64,000 bases of DNA, taken from Opeltia flavorubescens (Eukaryota; Ascomycota; Lecanoromycetes; Teloschistales; Teloschistaceae). Below the pieces are notes generated by a model. That model saw nothing but the letters and a program-made list of their open reading frames with translations. It did no database searches and was not told the origin of the DNA. Of the stretch, positions 10,181-21,283 are shown one piece after another (position 1 is the stretch's first letter; every line of letters begins with the position of its first letter). The stretch spans positions 1,550,001-1,614,000 of the forward strand of contig KE546969.1 of NCBI GenBank assembly GCA_000442125.1. Direction: 5' to 3'. The translations under genes and the position numbers were made by a program.

Positions 10181-11496
10181 ACTGAAGCTCTCTATATGGC
10201 TTACTTCCTCAGTCCGTTGAAGACAGGCACTGGTTGGTAGATGGTGAAGTTTGCGTCGAAGAGAGGCGGAACGCAAAGATGCAGGGAAAGGAAGCACAAG
10301 GCGGGGGTATATATGGAGCTTTTATCTCCACGATCAGCGCGGTTACAATTCCTTGTCGGTCATAGTAAAGCTTGCCACTAAGCTGCGAGTTCGGTAATGC
10401 AGGTAGATGGTGCCCGTCGCACGAGCTTTTCTGGCATCAACCAAATCTATCGAACCAATCAAAAACCCCTGCCCGGACCCGTGGGTGAATCGATGACTGC
10501 AGTTCCGGCGCGTTGGACACAAGCTGCATTCGCTTCTAGACCACCTGGGAAAGTCTTCATGTGGATATCACCGTCTCATCCCACCCCATTCAACGTATCA
10601 CAGTCCTTCCTCGTCGGCTGCTCTAAAATTGGGCAGAGCTTGACAGCCACGTTGAGACATCCTCGGTCGAATTATTGAATTGGTCAAGGCCCGCCCAGTT
10701 CTGGACAGAAGCTTGATATCGATCGCCATTTAAGATCTCCACAATGAGACCGGTGACATCGTTGGAGACACATCGTATCGAAGATCTATGACATGTCGTG
10801 GTATCCTACATGGTTGCTAGACTCTTTACGATACTGTGTAGCCCTCAACCTCAATTCTATCGCAGCGGGAAAAGCATCCCATTTTCAGTAGGCTAGATTC
10901 AAGCTTAAGCAGTTTCCCGCACGAGATGCAATCCCTCGTGGCAATAATAGGTAGCGGCTCAAAAGTATTTCTAGGATTTCTTGCAGATGCGAGGTCCTCG
11001 AGGAGGTGAGGTTAACTTCAACCAATCAAACAAGCACGTGGTGCGGGCATTATTTGGCTTAGCTTAGATCTGGCGGGCTCGGTAAGGTTTATTAGCTCCG
11101 TTTCGGAATATAAGAATCTTGGCATCCTTCCTGTGGAGCGCCTCATTGCTTGTTATCCTGCTTGACACCCGGCATTAGTACTTATCCATAGCCTCACGAA
11201 TAATGTGTGGAAGATAAATAGGATCGAATAAAGATTTATTTTATATATGAAATGATGAATAACCCGCTGAACCCATTGGTATCTACTCTTAAAACAAATG
11301 ACCAAAACCCACGACCGCCAAACCCTAAACCCCATGCTTGCCAATGACAATACAGAAGAACACGATTGGAAGAGCACCATTCGCTATGCAGACCAATAGT
11401 CCCACTCTTCGCTATCAGCGAGGTGGGCCCCAACACTCAATTACTATTTCTCTATTAGTTTCCTTCTCATCCATTCAACCATCGCGAGAAGACTTA
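10181..11496. other. Long intergenic region upstream of the phosphate symporter
   Basis: 1.3 kb between the 3' end of the phospholipase D gene and the start of PHO84. It is the only promoter space for PHO84 and is unusually long for this window, which fits a regulated gene. A 93-codon frame at 10397-10678 has no recognisable features. TATA-like TATATATG is found near 10309. No other gene is supported. Confidence 0.45.
11035..11040. promoter_or_regulatory. CACGTG E-box, candidate Pho4/NUC-1 site
   Basis: A palindromic CACGTG within CAAGCACGTGGTGCG lies about 855 bp before the PHO84 start codon. Fungal phosphate-starvation bHLH regulators bind this core, and the flanking base after the core is G, which is the high-affinity context for yeast Pho4. 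Use here is inferred; the distance is long and the core is also used by other bHLH proteins. Confidence 0.35.
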
Positions 11497-14400
11497 CTAG
11501 ATTTCCAGCGGCGCCAACCCGTCAATACTGTACAGCCAGTTCCCGCCCTGCTCCTCTCTCATGAGCCAATCGTATGGCCAAATGACCAGATGCCCTTGGA
11601 CCATCCCCATCAACGCCTCTGCATTCGATTTACTCATTAGATCGTCACTGGCATGGAACTCTCTTCTCGAGCTTCTCGTCGTGGCCCTCCTTCGGCGTTT
11701 CGTTTGCTGCTGACTCGCGTTGATCTTCAAAGCATCCGAATAGTTGAGAGAAGGGGGTGTAATACTTTTCTCGACCGCAGCCGAGTCAAAGGTCGTGGTA
11801 GGCTTGAGAGGACTGAATTCATTGAGAGAATCTAGTTGCTGGACAGTGGCTTTACCGTCGTCCGATTGTAATGCTGCCTTCTCATCTGTCACGGTCTCAC
11901 CACTGATAGGAGATCCTTGCTTTTCTTGCCGTTCGGTCTGAGCATTATTGGCTTCTTCTGCCCATTCTTCTAGCTTGCCCATTGAGCGCCTTCTCGTGTT
12001 GCTGTTGTCTCTGCGAGGAAGACTATTCATAATCTTATCTCCCAGTGACTCTGTCCGGGCCTGAGCATCTCCTGCTTTCTCACCTACAGTCCCGAGCAAA
12101 CGTAGTCGATCTGCAGTGCTGCTTTGACCAGGAGGTCCGCTCTTGTTAGGCGCGTCTTGCTGCACCTGATCCCGAGTTTTGCCACCACCTTGCGCTTGAG
12201 CAAATCGTTCCGCATAAGCTGCATACTCTTTGTACTCTTTCCAGGTCTTGACTTCATTGTCAGGCATGCAGCGGAAAACATCACGGTAGAGTTTTGTGTT
12301 ATTCTCCGCTACGGCGTGCCAAGTGTCAAGAAAGAAAGCGTCGTTGAGCGGATCTCTCATGCAGTCCTTATCAACGGAGGGACGCTTCATATCCGCCATT
12401 AATGGGTGGTTGGTGCTATTGCGTGACTCATCACGCTGCAAAGGCGGACCGCCAATATCGGTGTCATCGGTGTTCGGAAGTGTGGGAAGTTGGGAACCTG
12501 AAGGCAATTCAAGGTGGGTACTGCTAGAATGAACAAGATGAACAGGTGGCAGAGAGGCATTACCGCCCTCTTCGGTGGCGCGGGAAGCTGAGCGCTTGCG
12601 ATTCTCGATTTTCTCAGGAGACACTGATACTCGCTTGGGAACACCGCTAGGATGTGCAGTCATTAAAATTTCTTTACCGTCAACTGCAAGAGCAGTGTCT
12701 CGTCCATCGCCTCTCCCAGAATCCTCTTCTCTTTTCTGCTGATCCGGGCCGTCACCATCGACGTCCTTCTGGTGATCAGCGTTCTTGGTCACACGAGCAT
12801 CTTCAGTGAGCCGTTTGTTGGATCGCAGATTGGGATTGTCGCCTTGCTCCCAGTCAACATCGAAATTAAAGCTATGCATTTGCTCGGATTTAACCAGTAA
12901 CTCCTCCTGTATCTCGTGCTTCGATGTGAAGATCCTCTCAGTATCGAGATCAGACCGTGACTCTGGTTTGGGATGATCCTGGTTATAAGTCTTATCCATC
13001 TCGCGCTCAAACTCATCTTCCTGCCTTTCTTCCTCCATGACAGCATCAACATCAAGACCAAGATGTTCGCGCATCAGACGCATGCGTAGAGTATGAGGGA
13101 AGCGTCCAACTAAGTACGGCTGCTCGTTCATAGTCGACCAGATCATATCGGTATCTCTCACAACAGCGGCACACTCAGAATCTCTCGAACCTAGCATTGA
13201 CCGTTCATTGATATTTGCAGATCCGATAATGGCAACCCTGTCATCCACGATCATGCACTTGGCATGGATGTAGAGTTGTTCTGTGACCAGCTGCTTGCTC
13301 GGGCCAATCCTCCCCCAGGATCGAAGACCGTAGAACTGAATATAATCTTCGGGCTCGATACCTTGAGCATTTAGCCTGCCAAAGATCGAGGACTCGCCGC
13401 GGCAGATGCTTCTGAATTGGCATTGCATTATAAGCCGGACACTCGTACCATCCTGGCTGTCGACTGTATTCTGAAAGCCTGGCATCAGTGGAATCAAGAC
13501 CACTGCGCGCCAGGCTTCGCCTTTTTGTGAAGCCCTGATAATGCGTTCGACAAGCGCGTCCCCAATCCGGTTCTCGATCTGGGTGTTCTCAACTTCGCAG
13601 CTACTGACAAAGAATTGGTTTTCGATATACACAAAATGGTCCGATTGCTCGATCATCTTGATGTAAGCATTCATGATGCTGCATTCGGTTTTCTCAGGTG
13701 TACCGATAGACCACCATGTTGTTGATCGTAGCATCTGAACCTCGCAAGTACCGTCAAGTCCAAGTGCTTCGAGGTCCGCTGGATTGAAATCTGGAGGTGG
13801 TAGTAGGAATGGTGTTGGTCGTGTAGGCTTTCGCTGCCTCAGGATAAAATTCCATCTCTGCACGAAATGCCTGGTGAGATCACGGGCAGGCTGGCCAACT
13901 ACTTGCATAGCGATATCGTGCCACGGCATGCGTGGTATTTTCGATCGATCGTACATCTCCTCATACGGCTTATCAAGAGCATAGAAGTCCTGGACCCGAG
14001 GGTTGGAGTAGTCCTTGCCTGGCCACAGCTGGCAATGGTCAGCGTCTTTAGGCATATCAGACAGCTCGAATCCGGTCAACTTGTCATCAACGACAGTATG
14101 TTGAGGTGTATCCCAGCGTCCGAAGCAAAGATCAATACCTCCAACGAACGCAACCATGTGGTCGACTATGCATAGTTTCTCATGATGTGCCCAGAAAAAG
14201 GTATTTTGCCTTATTTGGTTTGGCGATCGTTGGACGAAGACGTTTGGGTGAAGGTCAAGCAACGAGAACTTGGTGTACTCCGAGTCAATTGGAATTGCGG
14301 AGTTGATGTTGCGATACATAATCACAAAAACCTTGACTCCTTCCCGTGCCTTTCTCTGAAGCAGCCGATCAAGACGCCATTTCTGGCTGATAGCGGCTGG

Positions 14401-17001
14401 TCTACGCATATACAATTCTGGTGTTAGCCACCAGTCATGGATATAGATGACATCTTTAGCCATGCTGATTGCTCGGGAAACATTCCACATATGGTCTCTG
14501 CCGTCAACGAGCCACTGGGCAAAGCAATTGGATCGGACTGGGGCAAAGCTATCGAAACGGTTCGGCTTCGACCATGGGGTGCTTCGTGACATGTACATTA
14601 TTGATTCTTCGAACTGATGTAATTGTCGTTCATTCTTGGCTAATAATTTCATCTTTCGTTCAGAGTTGCAGAGCTTTAGGCTGTGGTGTTTCGGATGTGT
14701 TGCAGACTCCTTTGCAGTCTTAGCGAGATCTTTTGGCTTTTGATCCCGCAGTCGTCGTTTGTTGGTCTGGATCTGAAAGTTGGAATCAACAAGGAAGACG
14801 TCGTAGATGTTCATGGCTTCGGGTGAATCGACACAGACAACATAGCTATGGCGTACACAAAACCACTTGGGACCGTGACGACTCTTAATCAATGCGGGCG
14901 TCCAAGCTTTTCGGAAATCAACGCCCTTTCCAGACTGGATCACTAGAAGGCCCTCCTTGCCATGGTAACTTCCCTCAGCAGCCAGTCTCACGCCTAAAGC
15001 AGATAATTCAAGAAACTTGCATAATCGGTTGCTCTCCGGCCGAAAGATAAGGTAGCGAATCATTTGCTGAAGATAGGATTCGAGCTTCTTGCGTTGTCTT
15101 TCGGGATACGGGTCCTTGCGCGTGGCGGCAGCATTTGTACCACCTGCGATATCAGCACCAGCCTCTCCAACGGAAGATGTGTTACGATTGCTCGATTTGC
15201 GCCTCTTTGCCGTCAAAGGCGGTCTTGTCCTCTTTTTCTTGCCAGCACGGTCCGTCCCACTAGCCTCGCCGCCACTAAGAGCACTGGTTTCGCCGTTTTG
15301 ATCCTCTTCATCTTCTGTATCGCTTTCTAGCCCACGGATGCCGCGCAAATATGGAAAAGTGCTTCGAGGGAAGTGAGGTAGTTTTGTACGTGCTTCATCT
15401 GGCCTAAGCTGTATGTATTTCTGTGCTCCAATTTGCAATTTGTAGCGCGCATGTAGATTGGCAAAATCCCGTAGCGCTCGGTGAATGACCCACTTCATTC
15501 TTATGATACCATTGCCGTACTCAAGCTCGATCCGGAAAATCATGTGACGATCTCCAGATTTGGAATCTACCTGCTTGCTGTCGGTTACTCGAACTTTGAG
15601 CTGTTCAAGAAGTATTGGAATTCTCCTGTTTCCATGCTCGTCGCGTTGAAACATGCTTGCTAGTATGAGCGCTGCAGGAACACCTGCTGTGAGTTCTGCA
15701 AGTAGTTCGGCTGATTTAGCATGATCAATAGTATTCTCAGCTTTTCGTCGTTGTCCAATCATCCTGATTCCAGCCTTCAATTGTCGCCATTTTGCCGCAC
15801 TCACGGTTGATGTCCGCGTATCTTTGAGACTTCTCCATGGAGAGAATGTAGGGGCATCAGGATCTTCATTTGAACCGAATCCCGTAAATCTCCTGATGGT
15901 CATTGGCCGGCGTGGTTCAGTAGCTGATTGAGGATCCGATCTTCGGGCCCCACCGTAACTTTGCCCGCGAGGACCATGTACCCAAGCGCTGCCTTTTCGC
16001 CAGGGGCTACTTCGCTGCATTCTATCTCTTCCTTCATCTTCAGAGAATCCCTGGTGGTTCTCTGCAGGCAAATCTGTCATTGTAGCCCTGCGAGGTAAGA
16101 AGGAGGGTCGAAAGCGATCGGTCGGTGTAGAAGTATTTGAAGCAAAGATGTGCGGCCGCCCAGGGCGAATTGCCGAGCTTTTCGGAGTATTTGGCACAGT
16201 CTGAGAGCCCTCCTCCATTGGCCAGCGGCTCCTTTTTCTTTTCTTCCGGTTTACTGGTCTGCCGCTGTTGTCCTCGCGGGGGCTTTCTTCAGCATCAGCA
16301 TCCACCTCACTGCTCTCTTCGTTTGGAGGAGATGAAGTGAAAGGGATTTGTCCTTCAGAACGTGGCGAAAATCGAGATGGTTGAGATGATTGGAAGCGCT
16401 CATCGGTGGAGTCTCCTCCAAAGTAGCCGCTTAGACTTCTTTGGTGTTGAATCGAAGTAGGACCGGCTAAGGCACGTATTCTGTTGAATATTGTAGCTCC
16501 ACGGCGGTCTTTGCGTTCGTTGTGGGGGTCTCCAACATCCCAAGAACCCGATCTCGCGTGGTTTGTAGCAGATTGTTCGGAGTTGATCATCGCACGTGCA
16601 AACTGAACGCTCCGACGACCTGGCGGGGTCGAGGATCTCACCAGATCGGGTGATTTGTCCTGGTCTGGCGAGGCGACTGGTATTTGGCCATGTTTAGATA
16701 TTCCTTCCTCAGTTGACTTCGTTATGATATCGCTGTCTGCGGCTGTTTGGCTAGCAAAGCTGCCAGCTTGTTCGTCCTCCGCCACAGCATTTGACCTTTG
16801 CGACAAAGTACCTGGGATGGACCCTGGCCTTATCGGGGTATCCCGTCTATTTCCTGATATCCCATCCTGCTCCGCCACAAGATTGATAGCTGTGGAGACG
16901 TGCGCGTGGGATGATGTTCTGTCGACTTCATGAGATTGAGTGTATGACGGGTTTAAGGCTGGTGAGGACGTCGAATTTTTGAGTTGGGGGTTGTTTGTCA
17001 T
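11497..17001 (-). CDS. SPO14: Phospholipase D1, SPO14/PLD1 type
   Basis: A single uninterrupted frame of 1834 residues. Long disordered Ser-rich N-terminus (about 1-430); PX domain around 450-540 (MKWVIHRALRDFANLHARY); PH-like domain around 650-750 (GSYHGKEGLLVIQSGKG); two HKD motifs, HHEKLCIVD near 935 and HAKCMIVDD near 1245, each HxKxxxxD, the second followed by IGSANINERSMLGSRDSE. A long low-complexity C-terminal tail holds a conserved-looking DAFFLDTWHAVAENN segment. It hydrolyses phosphatidylcholine to phosphatidic acid on membranes, with targeting by PX/PH and usually PI(4,5)P2 dependence. In yeast it is needed for sporulation membranes. Start chosen at the first ATG (MTNNPQLKN). Lack of introns in so large a gene is notable here. 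Confidence 0.97.
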   Translation of the reverse strand: MTNNPQLKNSTSSPALNPSYTQSHEVDRTSSHAHVSTAINLVAEQDGISGNRRDTPIRPGSIPGTLSQRSNAVAEDEQAGSFASQTAADSDIITKSTEEGISKHGQIPVASPDQDKSPDLVRSSTPPGRRSVQFARAMINSEQSATNHARSGSWDVGDPHNERKDRRGATIFNRIRALAGPTSIQHQRSLSGYFGGDSTDERFQSSQPSRFSPRSEGQIPFTSSPPNEESSEVDADAEESPREDNSGRPVNRKKRKRSRWPMEEGSQTVPNTPKSSAIRPGRPHIFASNTSTPTDRFRPSFLPRRATMTDLPAENHQGFSEDEGRDRMQRSSPWRKGSAWVHGPRGQSYGGARRSDPQSATEPRRPMTIRRFTGFGSNEDPDAPTFSPWRSLKDTRTSTVSAAKWRQLKAGIRMIGQRRKAENTIDHAKSAELLAELTAGVPAALILASMFQRDEHGNRRIPILLEQLKVRVTDSKQVDSKSGDRHMIFRIELEYGNGIIRMKWVIHRALRDFANLHARYKLQIGAQKYIQLRPDEARTKLPHFPRSTFPYLRGIRGLESDTEDEEDQNGETSALSGGEASGTDRAGKKKRTRPPLTAKRRKSSNRNTSSVGEAGADIAGGTNAAATRKDPYPERQRKKLESYLQQMIRYLIFRPESNRLCKFLELSALGVRLAAEGSYHGKEGLLVIQSGKGVDFRKAWTPALIKSRHGPKWFCVRHSYVVCVDSPEAMNIYDVFLVDSNFQIQTNKRRLRDQKPKDLAKTAKESATHPKHHSLKLCNSERKMKLLAKNERQLHQFEESIMYMSRSTPWSKPNRFDSFAPVRSNCFAQWLVDGRDHMWNVSRAISMAKDVIYIHDWWLTPELYMRRPAAISQKWRLDRLLQRKAREGVKVFVIMYRNINSAIPIDSEYTKFSLLDLHPNVFVQRSPNQIRQNTFFWAHHEKLCIVDHMVAFVGGIDLCFGRWDTPQHTVVDDKLTGFELSDMPKDADHCQLWPGKDYSNPRVQDFYALDKPYEEMYDRSKIPRMPWHDIAMQVVGQPARDLTRHFVQRWNFILRQRKPTRPTPFLLPPPDFNPADLEALGLDGTCEVQMLRSTTWWSIGTPEKTECSIMNAYIKMIEQSDHFVYIENQFFVSSCEVENTQIENRIGDALVERIIRASQKGEAWRAVVLIPLMPGFQNTVDSQDGTSVRLIMQCQFRSICRGESSIFGRLNAQGIEPEDYIQFYGLRSWGRIGPSKQLVTEQLYIHAKCMIVDDRVAIIGSANINERSMLGSRDSECAAVVRDTDMIWSTMNEQPYLVGRFPHTLRMRLMREHLGLDVDAVMEEERQEDEFEREMDKTYNQDHPKPESRSDLDTERIFTSKHEIQEELLVKSEQMHSFNFDVDWEQGDNPNLRSNKRLTEDARVTKNADHQKDVDGDGPDQQKREEDSGRGDGRDTALAVDGKEILMTAHPSGVPKRVSVSPEKIENRKRSASRATEEGGNASLPPVHLVHSSSTHLELPSGSQLPTLPNTDDTDIGGPPLQRDESRNSTNHPLMADMKRPSVDKDCMRDPLNDAFFLDTWHAVAENNTKLYRDVFRCMPDNEVKTWKEYKEYAAYAERFAQAQGGGKTRDQVQQDAPNKSGPPGQSSTADRLRLLGTVGEKAGDAQARTESLGDKIMNSLPRRDNSNTRRRSMGKLEEWAEEANNAQTERQEKQGSPISGETVTDEKAALQSDDGKATVQQLDSLNEFSPLKPTTTFDSAAVEKSITPPSLNYSDALKINASQQQTKRRRRATTRSSRREFHASDDLMSKSNAEALMGMVQGHLVIWPYDWLMREEQGGNWLYSIDGLAPLEI

Positions 17002-17394
17002 TGAAGAGCAATGTAGGTAGAGCCAGATACGGCGTGTATAGTGCTATGTAAGCCGGACGTTGTAAGTTGGGCGTTGTAGTCCCAATTGGACTCTCCAAGC
17101 TCATCAGTGATCTTACAAAAATCCGCTGTAAAGAGTAAGAGTCATCGGAACTTTGATAAAGGGGTATTAAGAAATGAGTGTAGGAAGAGAAGCAGCAATA
17201 AGAGCAGAAATTAGAGGATAATTGATGGTATCTGGGGTTAATCCTTGCCAGTCGAGGCTTGACTATTGAAAATTAGGACAGGGATGTTACTCCGCAAATT
17301 GCGTTTCATACTTTAATCTAATCACTTGGCAGATCTAGACTATGAAGATCGAGACCTAGATCGAGACCTCAATCATACACTCTTACTCCACGCA
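17002..17394. promoter_or_regulatory. Divergent promoter, phospholipase D / alpha-beta hydrolase
   Basis: About 390 bp separating two head-to-head start codons, so both promoters must lie here. A short repeated GATCGAGACCTAGATCGAGA stretch occurs just before the hydrolase start (about 17346-17366). No specific factor site can be named. Confidence 0.5.
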
Positions 17395-18514
17395 ATGTCG
17401 ACGCCAAATCCCATGGAGGGCTCAATAGAAGGAGCTTTTCCATCTCCACCTTCACCAATGTCAAAAGAGGTCTTTACGATTGCGGGAATATCCACCGCAG
17501 TATACGGATTAGGTGAACTTGCTCCTGACGTGCAAAATGTAGCCTGCTTATGGCTTCTGCACCCTCGCTTGCAGACCCAAGCGTGTATGGGAGATCTCGC
17601 TGCTGCGGCTCTTCATGACTGGAACAAGCGAGGCGAAAATAATAAGATTGGGCTCTTGGCTGTTACCTTTGATCAGCGTAATCACGGATCTCGAGCGGTG
17701 ACACCTTTAGCCAATGAATCGTGGCATGCCGGGAATGACCGCCATGCTCAAGATATGTTCTCGATATATCGTCTGTGTCCCTCCCATAGACCCTTAGCTC
17801 TATTTGGCTGACGCTTTCCCAGATGGAACGTCAACTGACGTATCTCTTCTGATGACATATCTTTCATCATACATATTTCCTGCATCCAATCGAAAAGTTG
17901 TAACCAATCTTGTCCTTGGTGTTAGTCTTGGCGGTCATGCTGCTTGGCAATGTCTGTTTCATGATTCTAGGATATCAGCTGCTGTTGCCATTATCGGTTG
18001 TCCGGACTACTTTTCATTGATGTCTGATCGCGCACAACGTTCGAAACTCTCCACTTGGGTTAGTAGTCCTCGACCTGGCGTTGATTTTATTGGTTCTCGA
18101 AACTTTCCTCCTGGGTTGGTAGAGTCTGTGGAGTTGCATGACCCAGCGGGCATGCTACTGGGTAAGCCAAATCAGCCAGTTCGCCAAATTGGCGATACAA
18201 AATTGTCCGCCGTCGAAGAGGCAAAGCTTTTGCCTCGAATGGCCCAGTTGCTCCGTGGCAAACGCATTCTTAACCTCTCTGGGGGTGCTGACAAGCTGGT
18301 ACCTTACAAGTGCGGAGAAGCTTTCATCGAATGGCTCAAGAGCGCGGTAGCTCCAGGTAGCTGGTTTGCTGACGGTGTTCGTCTTGAAAACTTTGTATAC
18401 GATGACGTCGGCCATCAGATGAGCCCTGGCATGGTAATTGAAGCTATCCGATTCATACGTGATACGTTACAAAGTCATTCGAGCGATCTGACTCCAACAT
18501 CGTCCAAAATCTAA
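17395..18514 (+). CDS. Alpha/beta hydrolase, peptidase S9-like
   Basis: Two exons, 17395-17770 and 17823-18514, giving 355 residues. The intron (GTCTG..CCCAG) joins SIY to HGTSTDVSLLMTYL, restoring the conserved strand. Catalytic features: nucleophile elbow GVSLGGHAAW, acid in GGADKLVPY, and His in DDVGHQMSPGM, a complete triad in the expected order. An earlier conserved AVTFDQRNHGSR matches the strand before the oxyanion region. No signal peptide, so probably cytosolic. Family known from many fungi; the substrate is not known. Start at MSTPNPMEG; a few upstream in-frame codons lack an ATG. Confidence 0.88.
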
Positions 18515-18860
18515 ATCATTTCCCAGATTAGTTTCTGTGGTGTTTGAGATTTATACGGTGCGGATCATACTGTGAGGCTTTTTGAGTTGTTGCCCTTCAT
18601 CTTCAATTTTTGACCACACGCGAGCATCAAAGCTCCAGTATGACATTCATTCACACTAAGTATTTCCATTGAAATGGCGGCTCTAAACTTTGTTACATTT
18701 AAACAAAGACACCATGGTAACAGTCAAGCTTCCATGCAGCAGGAGCGATAGACGTCTTTTGAGCACAACACCTTTCTCTTACTTGCTGGTTTCAATATCA
18801 CAACAGCATATCCAGCGACCATATCTCTCAATACACTGTATCATCGAACACATATTCATT
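18515..18860. other. Intergenic, no feature seen
   Basis: About 350 bp after the hydrolase stop. It holds an upstream ATG at 18690 in the frame of the next ORF, so the next protein could be 57 residues longer, but the extension is not protein-like. Nothing else recognised. Confidence 0.35.
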
Positions 18861-19418
18861 ATGACCATCAATCAGCTGCATAATACTTCGAATGCTCGCA
18901 ATCCTTGGACCAACGATGAGGCCGAGAGCGCGATCATCCTCCATCTTATCGTCACTAACAGGCGTGAGCGCGTCACTCATCTAAACATTCGTTTTGGTAG
19001 GGAACGATCAATGACCAGCTTCAAGGCTCATATCAGGGAAAGCAAAGGAAGTGGGAGAACCTATTCTGAATTGTACCAACATTGGCTTTCCAACATGACA
19101 ATAAACCCAGCTAGCGCTCTCGTGGCCCTAAGTCGACTGTTAGGGAGAAATTTGATCGAAGAAGATGGGATTCTTTGGTACACAGGGGAGCTCATATCAT
19201 TAGCCAGCCTCTGCAGCGGACCTTCGACCTTTGCAACAATTCAGGATGCCCTCGAAACTGAGTATGGAATTCAGCGTGATGTTGAAGCTCAAGTAGAAAG
19301 GATGCAGGAAATCTGGTCTCCAAGTCACGCAATTTGGGTTCGGTACCACAACGACGGATCCGGTCGTTCTAGGGTTTTCTCGTGGGATGCATGGTGCATG
19401 GCTGGGGGACAATGCTGA
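18861..19418 (+). CDS. Hypothetical protein, weakly SANT/Myb-like N-terminus
   Basis: An 185-residue single-exon frame starting MTINQLHNTSNARNPW. Residues 13-60 read WTNDEAESAIILHL then ERSMTSFKAHIR, which recalls the short Myb/SANT-like segment of many lineage-specific fungal orphans (WTDEE.., spaced aromatic residues, RSYTACRSH). The rest (LVALSRLLGRNLIEEDG, VERMQEIWSPSHAIW) is globular-looking and has no known motif. No signal peptide or membrane segment. Function unknown. Because the codon use is ordinary and the frame is longer than chance would favour, I regard it as a probable gene, but introns downstream (GGTAAGCG near 19430) might extend it. Confidence 0.5.
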   Translation: MTINQLHNTSNARNPWTNDEAESAIILHLIVTNRRERVTHLNIRFGRERSMTSFKAHIRESKGSGRTYSELYQHWLSNMTINPASALVALSRLLGRNLIEEDGILWYTGELISLASLCSGPSTFATIQDALETEYGIQRDVEAQVERMQEIWSPSHAIWVRYHNDGSGRSRVFSWDAWCMAGGQC

Positions 19419-19956
19419 AGAAGACTAAGGTAAGCGAATTCTATCCTGTAGGTTCATACTGACTCTATTGTCAGCTGCCGGCCGTCTAGATTGCTAAATT
19501 AAGCTTCCAGGGGCTGAGGCATCTTTCCATGGAAGAGTTTGGAACGCCGTACCTTCGAATCGTAATTCATCAATTAGTAAAGAGTATCACTACGGCACTC
19601 ATGTGTTTGAGTTGGCGAACGTATGGTACTGCAAAGAGTCAGGTATTCAGATCACAAGAGGATGGTTACTGGGAAGAGGCTCGGATGTTCACCCTGGGCA
19701 TTACAGAATAAGTTTCAAAAGCTTTAAGAAACTTTGCCGCTACCAAAACTTGATATAGTGCAAACACCGAATTTGTTCTATGACACGGGCAACCAGGCGT
19801 AAAAGGAAACAAATTCTGCAGCGCAGAATACGTGATGCTTTTTGCATATTGACTGATCGTCTTGATCATATTTTCATGAATTCGAAGATCCTATTCTGTG
19901 CTCCCAGTTTATCCCAGTAATCCGTCATAATCTCCATGTTCCTGTGATCCTTTGCT
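19419..19956. other. Intergenic between convergent small genes
   Basis: 538 bp between the 3' ends of a plus-strand and a minus-strand gene. Short frames only, none with composition like the neighbours. A GTAAGC followed by TTGTCAG downstream of 19430 could be an unrecognised terminal intron of the preceding gene. Confidence 0.35.
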
Positions 19957-20447
19957 CTACCTGATGTTGCTGCGAACATCGTCATTTCCCGGATTTGCCT
20001 CTTCATACAGCTGTTGCTTGGTCTCCGGTCCACCTGGCCCTTCAAAGTCTCGTGCCTTTGTAGGACTGAAGTAGCGTCAGCGATGTTTCCCCCTCAAATT
20101 TCCAGATGCATCATTGTATCGACTTACTGCCCGCTTCCACCCTTCTCTCCGGGTTTCGAGATGAGGTCTCCGCCTTCGTCGACGGGGATCTCACGGTTGT
20201 CTCCCGCACCAGAAGCTTGGGAACCGGTCTTGACTGTAGAGCCAGGGAATTTGGCCGTCACACCCTCATCGACGCCGGATTCACCTTCTGTAGAAATTTT
20301 CAGTCAAGATGGATCAGGGTCGCTAATGGAGCAATGAATACCGGATAAGCTCTTGTTGACACCTGTCTTTGCAGCGTGGGAGTTGAGGTCTCGCTCTGCT
20401 TGCTGGGCTATGACAAGAGGGTCTTGACCTTCGTATGGATTTGACAT
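19957..20447 (-). CDS. Small hydrophilic conserved-looking fungal protein
   Basis: Three exons, 20447-20342, 20287-20128 and 20065-19957, give 124 residues with matching phases (1 and 2). The protein is highly hydrophilic: MSNPYEGQDPLVIAQQAERDLNSH, then GVDEGVTAKFPGS, a Gly/Glu/Lys linker, and a terminal NPGNDDVRSN. No signal peptide or membrane segment. The sharp motifs at both ends with a loose middle are what one sees in small conserved ascomycete proteins of unknown role, possibly stress-related hydrophilins; that is a guess from composition. Good splice sites and phase consistency make the model reliable even though the function is unknown. Confidence 0.72.
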
Positions 20448-21283
20448 GGTGAAATATTAATTGAATGTCTGGGCGGTATGGAAATCTTAAATGTTATACA
20501 ATTTCCTACAAATCTACATTGTATCAAATTATCAATCGCATCGCAATGATGATGTCACTCCTTGGCAAAGGCGGAAACACTTTGGTGTGCATCCACTTTT
20601 CCCTCCGCTTACAAACTCTCGAAATCTGCTCCTGCGACGATGGTACTCATATTGATTGCTGAAGCTTCTTGACACGGTCACTCAATTGGGATTCACGCTT
20701 TACAGTTGGGGAATTGGAATGGCGAATAGCGGAGAGTGAATAGTAGAATCGATAACACAAGCAATAGGAAATAATACCAAGCTATGCCGTATTGAAATTG
20801 TACTGTATCTCGGAAGCTGCAAGATAGAAAGCTTATCTCAAGCAAGCCTCGAAGGGGAAGGTCAACAGCCATCCACAACGTCGGTCCGCAGTCTCCACAT
20901 TTGACGGAATGGTATCAAGGATGACATATGACTGCAGCTTTTTCTAGAAATCTTGCATCCAAGCTTGATACCCCACCATACTTTACAAGGTCAGACGCAT
21001 ACTCGGTTGATGGGATCTCCACGATGGGAAGCTGCTCACGATGAATTGGGATTCTCGACCTGCATATCAAAGCAGGTACTTGCATGAAGGATGGCAAAAC
21101 CTATCTACCGAGGCATTGGTAGCTCAGTTGGCTGAGGTGCAGGTTGTGATGAAGTGATTTAAAATGAAAGATCCCTCTTTTCAAAACAATTCTGTTAGCA
21201 CGTTCCGTCATTATCCTCCATCCCTTGCGTCGTCGTCTTGCTTCGCATTTCAGTAGTTCCATTGCTTCGCCATATCGCTCGTG
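20448..21283. promoter_or_regulatory. Divergent upstream region, small protein / sedolisin
   Basis: 836 bp between head-to-head start codons. Must include both promoters. A D-arm-like hairpin near 21113 resembles the first part of a tRNA but has no B box (see rejected items). No specific regulator site can be named. Confidence 0.4.

Noticed and set aside
21111-21150. tRNA-like stretch GGTAGCTCAGTTGG with a CTCA..TGAG hairpin
   Set aside because: It resembles an A box and D arm, but no B box (GGTTCRANTCC), no anticodon arm and no acceptor pairing follow within 80 bases.
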